Source: Sulfonitrofixus sp039714575
Lineage (GTDB): Bacteria; Campylobacterota; Campylobacteria; Campylobacterales; Sulfurimonadaceae
Reading direction: 5' to 3'
Length of the DNA: 64,000 bases
Assembly: GCA_039714575.1 (NCBI GenBank)
Contig: JBDLJE010000002.1
Location: forward strand, 36,437 to 100,436
Shown one piece after another: positions 33,614 through 40,241 of the stretch (its first letter is position 1; every line of letters begins with the position of its first letter). Made by a program: the position numbers and the translations under genes. A model generated the notes under the pieces. It was not told the origin of the DNA and did no database searches. It saw only the letters and a program-made list of their open reading frames with translations.

Positions 33614-34042
33614 ATGGTAAAAAACATGGTAATCAAGACTTTGATTGTAACTGGACTTGTAAGTGGTTTGAGTGCTGCTGATTATGATCTAAAAAGCAAT
33701 ATGCACCAAATGTCTATGGAGATGCATGCAGTACAGCAGGGTATAATGTCTAACAGTGATGAGGCAACACTCGATGCGTTAAAACGGTTTAAAAGCAGTG
33801 TTAATCACCTCTTGGGTGACACAGACAATATTACCAAACTACTGCCTGACAGTAAAAAAGCCAAAGCCCCAATGGCAGTTAACAGTGCTCATACCATCAA
33901 TCTATACATGGACGAGATAAGTGCTGCCATCAACAATAAAGAGTTGAATGATCTACAGAAACATAATAAGATACAAAAAGCCTATATGGATATTCAAGGG
34001 CAGTGTTTCCACTGTCACAACCTTGCTAGAGACAGAAAGTAA
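33614..34042 (+). CDS. Periplasmic mono-haem c-type cytochrome
   Basis: 142 residues. Signal peptide (MVIKTLIVTGLVSGLSAA) and a helical body with one C-terminal haem site CFHCH (QGQCFHCHNLARD). C-terminal haem on a four-helix-like protein recalls cytochrome c' relatives, but length and context differ. AGGAG precedes the ATG. It is divergent from the Cus operon; a Met-rich stretch (NMHQMSMEMHAVQQGIM) near its mature N terminus would fit a copper-related role, which remains an inference. Confidence 0.83.
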   Translation: MVKNMVIKTLIVTGLVSGLSAADYDLKSNMHQMSMEMHAVQQGIMSNSDEATLDALKRFKSSVNHLLGDTDNITKLLPDSKKAKAPMAVNSAHTINLYMDEISAAINNKELNDLQKHNKIQKAYMDIQGQCFHCHNLARDRK

Positions 34043-34072
34043 ACGTCTTTTTAACAGCTATTGTCTTCTTAC

Positions 34073-34094
34073 GTAACTGCATTCGTGCAGTTGC
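34073..34094 (+). terminator. UUCG-capped hairpin after the cytochrome gene
   Basis: GTAACTGCA-TTCG-TGCAGTTGC forms a 9-bp stem (one U.G) with a stable UUCG tetraloop, 30 nt after the stop. There is no T-run, so it may protect the 3' end or assist Rho-type ending. Confidence 0.5.
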
Positions 34095-34160
34095 GCACAT
34101 CCCTTCATAAAGAGTACCTCTAAAGCTATTACGACACTAACTAAACATATCTATCTTGGC

Positions 34161-34166
34161 TATAAT
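34161..34166 (+). promoter_or_regulatory. -10 box 5 nt before an ATG (leaderless)
   Basis: TATAAT-GACTT-ATG ahead of the response regulator gene, with no Shine-Dalgarno. The expected start point is the A of ATG. Confidence 0.5.
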
Positions 34167-34171
34167 GACTT

Positions 34172-34807
34172 ATGAAAATTTTACTTCTTGAAGATGATAC
34201 TGTGCTAGCCGACATATTGGTCGATTATTTGCAAGAGAGTTATGAAGTGACGCATACCTACAGTATGCGAAAAGCACTTGTTCTGGCAGATGAACAGACG
34301 TTTGATCTTTACATCTTCGACATCAATGTCCCCGACGGCAACGGCATAACTCTCTTAAAAGAGCTTCGCGGCTTCAATGACGAGACCCCGGCCATCTTTA
34401 TCACCGCCTTTCATGACACGACCCATCTCAAAGCGGCATTCCAATCCGGGGGCAATGACTTCATCAAAAAGCCTTTTGACCTCGAAGAGCTGTCGCAGCG
34501 CATTGAGAACATCAAACGCCATTTTGGTCTGGACACCCTTATCAACATCACAGCGAATATGACCTTCGATCCGCAAACACATACCCTTGGCGAGCAACAG
34601 CTCAGTGCCAAAGAGAGTGAGTGCCTGCACTACCTCTATAAGAACCGTCATCGCGTGGTAAGTTCTGACGAGTTGCTGCAAAACCTCTGGGCTTATGATG
34701 AGATGCCCTCGGAAGACACCATCAGAACATTGATCAAACAGCTCCGCAAGGTTATCGGAAAAGAGCAGATCATCAACATCAGAGGGGAAGGGTACCGTTT
34801 TGAATAA
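34172..34807 (+). CDS. OmpR-family response regulator
   Basis: 211 residues. Receiver domain: acidic pocket LLEDDT, phospho-acceptor Asp in LYIFDINVPDGNG, Thr/Ser in FITAFH, Lys in FIKKPFD. Winged-helix domain (about 125-211): SAKESECLHYLYKN, VVSSDELLQNLW, TIRTLIKQLRKVIG, INIRGEGYRFE. It overlaps the kinase gene by 8 bases. It lies next to the Cus operon and may control it. Confidence 0.93.
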   Translation: MKILLLEDDTVLADILVDYLQESYEVTHTYSMRKALVLADEQTFDLYIFDINVPDGNGITLLKELRGFNDETPAIFITAFHDTTHLKAAFQSGGNDFIKKPFDLEELSQRIENIKRHFGLDTLINITANMTFDPQTHTLGEQQLSAKESECLHYLYKNRHRVVSSDELLQNLWAYDEMPSEDTIRTLIKQLRKVIGKEQIINIRGEGYRFE

Positions 34808-35945
34808 ACTGGAAAAACAGTCGTTCTACTCCTTTTTGGGTCTCTATGTCATCTCCTCTTTTCTCTTTTTGGCACTGGCGGGTTTTTGGTACTACACCGC
34901 TCAAAAAAATGCCCTTCAAAGCAGCAACTACTACCAGATGCAGCACTATGGCGATATGGTCAGCGCCGCCATCATCAACAGCCATATGCGCGGCGGCGGC
35001 CTCCATCTGCCCGAACCGCCGCCACAGACGGAACTGGCACTGATCTCAACACACAACGAAGTGGTTTACGGTGCGCTGCTGCAAGATTTTCAGCCCATTA
35101 AAAATGACTTTTTTGAACTCGGTGAACACTCTATCCTCATCTCGGACGCCCCGCAGGAGCATCTCAACATCAAGTTCGTTATCGTCCAAAGCACAACATT
35201 CCATAAAGAGCTGGAAGCCCTGCTCGCCTATGTACTTTTGATAATGATCGCTGTCGCACTCGGCATCGTCCTGGTCGCGTGGGTTCTCTCCAAGATCTTT
35301 ATGCGTCCCATCCACCAAAAAATGGAACAGATCGAACAGTTCGTTCAGGACATCTCCCATGAGCTCAATACTCCTGTCACTGCGTTGCAGATGAGTTCAA
35401 AACGCGCCTTGCAAAAAGGGGTCTACGATGAGAATATCCTCACCAACATCGCTATCAGCACCAAACAGCTCTACAGCATCTACCGGTCCCTGGCCTTTCT
35501 CAACTTCTCAACACCGAAACAAGAGCCTGCAACGCTTGACCTACGACCAGTTCTAGAGGAGAGCATCGCCTACTACGACGAACTGAGCCATGCCAAACAT
35601 ATTACGATCAACACTAAACTAGATGACGCCAAAATTACCATCACCGAAGAGAGAGCCAAGCTTCTTTTCTCCAACCTCATCTCAAACGCCATCAAATACT
35701 CCATGCCCGACACCACCATCACGATCACACTCAAAGAGCACTTTTTCAGCATAGAAGATGAGGGTGTCGGCATCGCCAAGGAGAAGTTAGAAGAGGTCTT
35801 TAAACCCTACGAAAGAGGTTCACAAATTGCCGGCGGTTTTGGCATAGGGCTGAGTATTGTGAAGCAGATCTGTGAGGAATTTAAGATCAGTGTTGATGTT
35901 ACATCTGAGATAGATGAAGGCAGCTGTTTTACGCTGACATGGTGA
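34800..35945 (+). CDS. Sensor histidine kinase, partner of the adjacent regulator
   Basis: 381 residues from a TTG start that overlaps the regulator gene. Two membrane helices (about 10-33 and 143-165) bound a periplasmic sensor domain that holds HMRGGGLHLPEPPP, with His and Met possibly able to bind metal. H-box is QDISHELNTPVTAL, ATPase motifs NLISNAIKYS, DEGVGIAKEKL, FGIGLSIVKQI. Its neighbour genes suggest copper or redox sensing, but no direct evidence is visible. Confidence 0.92.
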   Translation: MNKLEKQSFYSFLGLYVISSFLFLALAGFWYYTAQKNALQSSNYYQMQHYGDMVSAAIINSHMRGGGLHLPEPPPQTELALISTHNEVVYGALLQDFQPIKNDFFELGEHSILISDAPQEHLNIKFVIVQSTTFHKELEALLAYVLLIMIAVALGIVLVAWVLSKIFMRPIHQKMEQIEQFVQDISHELNTPVTALQMSSKRALQKGVYDENILTNIAISTKQLYSIYRSLAFLNFSTPKQEPATLDLRPVLEESIAYYDELSHAKHITINTKLDDAKITITEERAKLLFSNLISNAIKYSMPDTTITITLKEHFFSIEDEGVGIAKEKLEEVFKPYERGSQIAGGFGIGLSIVKQICEEFKISVDVTSEIDEGSCFTLTW

Positions 35946-35994
35946 ACTCAATATCCTTGGAGAGAGAATTTAGGTTAAGTCTGGAAAACAGAGG

Positions 35995-36549
35995 TTAAGA
36001 GAAGATTTTTCTTGTCATGTAAAAACTTCCTTTTAAGAGACCTTTCGCATCGAGCAGTGTCTCTATATACTCATCGTATGTCACATGCCTAAACTCCAAA
36101 AAATCTTTTAAAAACACCTTGGAAGCATCCAGTCCCCCATTTTTCTCTTGTTCGAGAAGCTTTTTATATAGACTGTTTATATGAAACACAGCACGTCTCG
36201 GAGCTGCTTTTTTAAATGCGTAGTAGACTTTGGAGCCATCATCTTTTTTTGACAAAGTCGATACTTCATTAACAAGCCAGTAGTAGTTGTTATCTTTAGT
36301 ACGGTTCTTTATAATGCCGACAAATTTCTTATTATCCTTGAGCTTATCCCACATGATATCAAATATAATTTTTGGCATATCGGGATGCCGTACTATGTTG
36401 TGGTTTTCTCCAAGCATCTCATCTTTGCTGTAGCCGGATATCTTTGCAAATTCATCATTAATGGAGATAATCGTGGCATTTTGATCTGTACTGCTTGTAA
36501 AAACACACTTTGCACCAACTTTTTGCTCTTTTCCTGTTGTCTTAGCCAT
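35995..36549 (-). CDS. Lone PAS-domain protein (Aer/CetB-like redox sensor)
   Basis: 184 residues. Residues 20-115 are a PAS domain with the Aer-type features FAKISGYSKDEMLGENHNIVRHPDMP and NYYWLVNEVS. In Aer and Campylobacter CetB this type binds FAD and drives energy taxis with a separate signalling protein. No HAMP, transmembrane or methyl-accepting domain is present. The C-terminal ~60 residues are helical and unassigned. TATAAT at 36574-36579 precedes it, with a T9G9 tract further upstream. Confidence 0.85.
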   Translation of the reverse strand: MAKTTGKEQKVGAKCVFTSSTDQNATIISINDEFAKISGYSKDEMLGENHNIVRHPDMPKIIFDIMWDKLKDNKKFVGIIKNRTKDNNYYWLVNEVSTLSKKDDGSKVYYAFKKAAPRRAVFHINSLYKKLLEQEKNGGLDASKVFLKDFLEFRHVTYDEYIETLLDAKGLLKGSFYMTRKIFS

Positions 36550-36573
36550 GATTATCCCACCTATCTATAGAGT

Positions 36574-36579
36574 ATTATA
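36574..36579 (-). promoter_or_regulatory. -10 box of the PAS gene
   Basis: Minus-strand TATAAT 24 nt before the ATG at 36549. The poly-C/poly-A side of the homopolymer tract lies 46 nt further upstream, where a regulator or UP-like element would act. Confidence 0.5.
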
Positions 36580-36624
36580 TTTAGTTATAGTCTTTAAACT
36601 TCTTAAAGTATGGAATACACAGGA

Positions 36625-36648
36625 TTTTTTTTTGGGGGGGGGTATAAT
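36625..36648 (+). promoter_or_regulatory. T9G9 homopolymer tract fused to TATAAT (phase-variable promoter candidate)
   Basis: Nine T (36625-36633) and nine G (36634-36642) are followed at once by TATAAT (36643-36648). The tract is 18 nt, the length of a -35/-10 spacer. Poly-G runs of this length slip during replication in Campylobacterota and switch genes on and off. On the plus strand no long ORF follows before the convergent rhodanese gene; on the minus strand the tract lies upstream of the PAS gene. Confidence 0.5.
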
Positions 36649-36723
36649 GGAAGAAGTGATCATTGCACTAGCTAAGATGTATTTACCATTGCCGTGAACG
36701 GTCAGTAATCGGAAAAAGTTCTG

Positions 36724-36770
36724 AGCGCAATATTGAGCATAGCGCTAAACATATACGACCCATCGGGGTC
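36724..36770 (-). terminator. Tandem hairpins after the rhodanese gene
   Basis: On the minus strand GACCC-CGAT-GGGTC and then AGCGC...GCGCT follow the rhodanese stop, the second trailed by AGAACTTTTTCC. They probably end the rhodanese transcript. The plus strand of the same stretch (36650-36791) holds no gene. Confidence 0.35.
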
Positions 36771-36791
36771 AATGAAAATGAAAGAAGAAAA

Positions 36792-37469
36792 CTATTGCTT
36801 GCGGGTTGTTGTCAGTGAAAGGCTCTTCCAACCATGCAGGCCGCTGCGATACCACTTTAACTTCTCAATGGGATACCCAATCTTTATAAACTCCAAAATT
36901 GCCACCGGGGACTGACCACACCAAGGTCCATTACAAAAGAGGAGTAGTGTTTTTGCATCTCTGAAGTCGTATTTACCATCTTTACCTGTTTTTACACCAA
37001 CCTGTTGAAGCATCTCGGTAAACTCTTCAGCAAAGACCTTTTGATCCTTCAATACCGCAAACCAGAGGTTGGTCGCTCCGGGGATGGTCTCAGACTCAAA
37101 CCACTCACCCCCGCGTGAATCAACCAGCAGGTAATCGTCTCTCTTTTGCATCTCATCGATAAAACGAAGTACTTCAAGCTCAGCGAAAGTCTCAACACCC
37201 TCTTTTATATGCAACGGATAGATAACACCTACGGTCTGTACATACGTAGCTTTACAGGCACTAGGAACATCTTTTCCAGCAAAGTCACCTTCCCAGATCG
37301 CCTCTGGGATAATAGGCACATCATAACACTTAGGCGAGATCTCACGTTCAATATGATATGTTTTACCATCAGCATGCTTCGTATCAACACCGTTGTGCTG
37401 CAGGCTGTAAAGAGAGTTGCCCGCATATGCCAAAACGGCTGTAAAACATAATAATATAAATTGTTTCAT
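36792..37469 (-). CDS. Secreted rhodanese-domain protein
   Basis: 225 residues. Signal peptide (QFILLCFTAVLAYAG), about 100 residues of unassigned N-terminal domain with two Cys, then a rhodanese domain with YLLVDSRGGEWFE and the active loop CNGPWCGQSP. The first Cys of the loop would carry the persulfide. Periplasmic sulfur transfer is common in sulfur-oxidising Campylobacterota. AAAAGGA precedes the ATG. Confidence 0.85.
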   Translation of the reverse strand: MKQFILLCFTAVLAYAGNSLYSLQHNGVDTKHADGKTYHIEREISPKCYDVPIIPEAIWEGDFAGKDVPSACKATYVQTVGVIYPLHIKEGVETFAELEVLRFIDEMQKRDDYLLVDSRGGEWFESETIPGATNLWFAVLKDQKVFAEEFTEMLQQVGVKTGKDGKYDFRDAKTLLLFCNGPWCGQSPVAILEFIKIGYPIEKLKWYRSGLHGWKSLSLTTTRKQ

Positions 37470-37536
37470 ATTTAATCCTTTTAAATTAACCTACTTATAC
37501 AGCATCTTCTATTATATATAATAATACTTTAGTGTT

Positions 37537-38778
37537 TTACTCAGGTCTTTTAGCCGCTTTTTCTCTAGCTCTGTCTTTTTTACTTTTACCTTTACCTTTG
37601 ACAGGGGCTGGCCCTTTCACTTTTTTAGGGGCTTCGCCTGCCAGTTCAAACCCTGCTATCTGCTCTCTTTCAAGCTTGATATTACTGCGTTTTTCTATGA
37701 GTTTGAAGTGTGCCATCGTCTCATAGTCGATGAACGAGACCGCGTTTCCGGACTTCCCTGCCCTTGCCGTCCGTCCGATACGGTGAATATAATCGGCAGG
37801 TGAGCGCGGCAGGTCAAAGTTGACGACACAGTCGATGTCATCGATGTCCAGACCGCGAGCTGCAATGTCCGTAGCAAACAAGATCTGTATCTTTTTATCT
37901 TTGAACTCCTGCAGTGTTTCATTACGCTCCTGCTGGTCAAGATCACCGTGAAACGATTGCGCTTTAAGACCATACTTTTTAAACTTCATCGCGATGTTGT
38001 CCGTGGCTCTTTTGTTGGCCATAAAGACTAAGACCTGTCCATACTTTTCAGTTTTCAAGAGATGTCTGAGCAGAGGGCCGCGGTTTTCACGGTTTACCTC
38101 GATGACACGCTGACGGATGCTCTCAACCGTCTGCTCTTCCTGTTCGATCGCGACCTCTACAGCCTCTTGTGTGATCTTTGCCGCAATGTCGAGTATTTTC
38201 TGTGGGTAGGTCGCAGAGAACATTAGGTTTTGACGTTTGGCCGGAATAGCTTCCAAAACAAGATCAAGCTCTTCTGCAAAACCGAGGTTTAACATCTTGT
38301 CCGCTTCGTCTAAAACCAAAAATTCCAGATGCGAAAGGTTCATCTGTTTTTTGTTGAGAACATCCAAAAAGCGGCCTGAGGTTGCCACTAAGACATCACA
38401 CCCCTGCTGGATCTTAAAAAGCTGATCGCCAATGCTCTCCCCGCCGATGACACTGACCACTTTGGGTCTGACATCGAGGTACTTGCCAAAGGCAGTGAAC
38501 GCTTCTGCGACCTGAAGTGTCAACTCGCGTGTCGGGGTCAACACTAACGCTTTTAGCTTCGGCTTTTTACCTTCACCCCTGCGCTGAGACAACAGCTCCA
38601 GCATCGGCAGAACAAAACTGGCACTTTTACCGCTTCCGGTCTGGGCTCTGGCCATAATGTCCTGCTCTTTTAGAACAAGAGGTATGACCTTCTCTTGAAT
38701 AGGCGTCGGCTGCGTAAAGTTTTCATCTTGCAGCGCACGAAGTATCTGTGAAGATAGACCTAATTTGGTAAATGGCAT
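37537..38778 (-). CDS. DEAD-box RNA helicase (RhlE-like)
   Basis: 413 residues from the ATG at 38778, which follows GAGGAG; the frame opens earlier inside the upstream gene. Motifs: Q-motif FTQPTPIQEKVIPL, Walker A ARAQTGSGKSA, VLDEADKML, SATYP, and C-terminal FATDIAARGLDIDD and HRIGRTARAGKSG. A Lys/Arg-rich tail binds RNA. It probably remodels structured RNA and ribosomal precursors. Confidence 0.94.
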   Translation of the reverse strand: MPFTKLGLSSQILRALQDENFTQPTPIQEKVIPLVLKEQDIMARAQTGSGKSASFVLPMLELLSQRRGEGKKPKLKALVLTPTRELTLQVAEAFTAFGKYLDVRPKVVSVIGGESIGDQLFKIQQGCDVLVATSGRFLDVLNKKQMNLSHLEFLVLDEADKMLNLGFAEELDLVLEAIPAKRQNLMFSATYPQKILDIAAKITQEAVEVAIEQEEQTVESIRQRVIEVNRENRGPLLRHLLKTEKYGQVLVFMANKRATDNIAMKFKKYGLKAQSFHGDLDQQERNETLQEFKDKKIQILFATDIAARGLDIDDIDCVVNFDLPRSPADYIHRIGRTARAGKSGNAVSFIDYETMAHFKLIEKRSNIKLEREQIAGFELAGEAPKKVKGPAPVKGKGKSKKDRAREKAAKRPE

Positions 38779-38788
38779 AACGTTCTCC

Positions 38789-39421
38789 TCACCTTGATTG
38801 CAGTGGTTCAACATCAACCACTTTGCCTTTTTTATACTGTTTCATATACTCGACAATCATACCATGGAACAGCGCAAGTTCACGATGCAGGTCATCACTT
38901 CTGAAACCATCAACACACCATGCTTGAAGATCCTCATACTCGTCAAACTCCCGGCCTAAGGCCTGAAGAAGCTGCTGGGTGTATTTGTCTACTACCATCA
39001 CCTCACGCTGACATCCATAACAGAGAATCGCATCTGCACTCTCCGGGCCTATACCGCGTTGAGAGAGCAGCCACTCCCGGCTCACGTCGTATCGGAAGTT
39101 TTCAAAGTCACCAAAGTCACTGATGATGTTTTGACAGAGGGTCTGAATGTTTTTTGATTTGGCTTTATGAAACCCGCTTGGACGGATACACTCTACGAGA
39201 AGTTCAGTTTCGACTTCTGCTAACTTTTCAAGTGACAGGATCTGGTTGTTTCGTAGATTTTCCAAAGAGATCTCCACACGTGTCCATTGGGTGTTTTGGG
39301 TAAGAATGGCACCGACAAGAACTTCAAACTCATAAGTATTCGGCCACCATAGCTCAGGCTTATTCGCTAAGAGATCAAGTTTCTGAAGTGATAAATAGAG
39401 GTCGTGTCCTGTGTCGATCAT
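38789..39421 (-). CDS. MagIII-type 3-methyladenine DNA glycosylase (endonuclease III superfamily)
   Basis: 210 residues. WWPNTYEFEVLVGAILTQNTQW at the N terminus (WWPNTYEFEVLVGA and ILTQNTQW) and the HhH motif LLSQRGIGPESADAILCYG followed by VVDKYT, with the catalytic Asp. The four Cys of the [4Fe-4S] loop of endonuclease III are absent, as in Helicobacter MagIII. It removes 3-methyladenine from DNA. It overlaps ymdB by 4 bases (ATGA). Confidence 0.88.
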   Translation of the reverse strand: MIDTGHDLYLSLQKLDLLANKPELWWPNTYEFEVLVGAILTQNTQWTRVEISLENLRNNQILSLEKLAEVETELLVECIRPSGFHKAKSKNIQTLCQNIISDFGDFENFRYDVSREWLLSQRGIGPESADAILCYGCQREVMVVDKYTQQLLQALGREFDEYEDLQAWCVDGFRSDDLHRELALFHGMIVEYMKQYKKGKVVDVEPLQSR

Positions 39422-40239
39422 GACTCTTGCCAGGCGTCACTCTCTAAACGTCTGCCGTCATCAAAGATCTTAAGTTTTTTGGCACTGACACACTTGCCCT
39501 CTTCAAGGTTCATAATAGCGATCTGAAAGATGCTTTTGCATTTGTCGGGAACGTTAAAGTGACCGCCGATACCCGTCAAAAACCGTTGAAGCGGCACTTT
39601 CGCTTCCATACCGATGACGTTGTCCCGACATCCTGTCAGACCGATGTCACTCATATAGGCTGTTCCCTGCGCTATCTGAAAGTCATCGGTTCCAACATGG
39701 GTGTGCGTTCCGATGATGCCGCCCACTTCACCCTGGAACATCATCATCATGGCACGCTTTTCACTGCTCGCCTCGGCGTGTATGTCCATAAAGATCGCCT
39801 CTGCACCCTCTTCTTTGAGTGTGGCGACCGCTTTTTCTGCGCAGATAAAAGGGTTGTCGACCATCGGCATCGTGTAGTGTCCCATGATATTGAGAACACC
39901 CAGTTTAGTGCCGTTGACCTCATACATCTTCATACCTGTTCCCGGCATAGCGTCAGGGTAGTTGTGCGGGCGCAGCAGCTCCATACTCTCAAACAGAGGG
40001 GCGATCTCTTTTTTGTCAAAAGAGTGGTTGCCGCCTGTCATCACATCAATACCCGCCTTAAAAAGCTCGACAGCGTTTTTGCCGGTCAGCCCAAAACCGT
40101 GAGAGGCATTTTCATAGTTGGCAACAACAAAGTCAACGCCGAACTCTTCGCGCACTTTTTTAAGATGTGCTTTGACCATGCTTCGACCCGGACGGCCGAC
40201 AATGTCGCCGATAAAGGCCAGTGTTAGTTTTTTACTCAT
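39418..40239 (-). CDS. YmdB-family metallophosphoesterase (TIGR00282)
   Basis: 273 residues. Metal-binding motifs: FIGDIVGRPGR, VANYENASHGFG, MTGGNHSFDKKE, DIHAEASSEKRA and GTHTHVGTDD. YmdB proteins hydrolyse 2',3'- or 3',5'-cyclic nucleotides and affect RNA turnover and biofilm in other bacteria. It is placed between mfd and magIII with no gap. Confidence 0.93.
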   Translation of the reverse strand: MSKKLTLAFIGDIVGRPGRSMVKAHLKKVREEFGVDFVVANYENASHGFGLTGKNAVELFKAGIDVMTGGNHSFDKKEIAPLFESMELLRPHNYPDAMPGTGMKMYEVNGTKLGVLNIMGHYTMPMVDNPFICAEKAVATLKEEGAEAIFMDIHAEASSEKRAMMMMFQGEVGGIIGTHTHVGTDDFQIAQGTAYMSDIGLTGCRDNVIGMEAKVPLQRFLTGIGGHFNVPDKCKSIFQIAIMNLEEGKCVSAKKLKIFDDGRRLESDAWQES

Positions 40240-40241
40240 CG

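Noticed and set aside
36733..36915. 60-codon plus-strand ORF after the T9G9 promoter
   Set aside because: It overlaps the rhodanese gene in antisense and begins beyond the first start codon with no ribosome-binding site; kept only as a possible RNA region.
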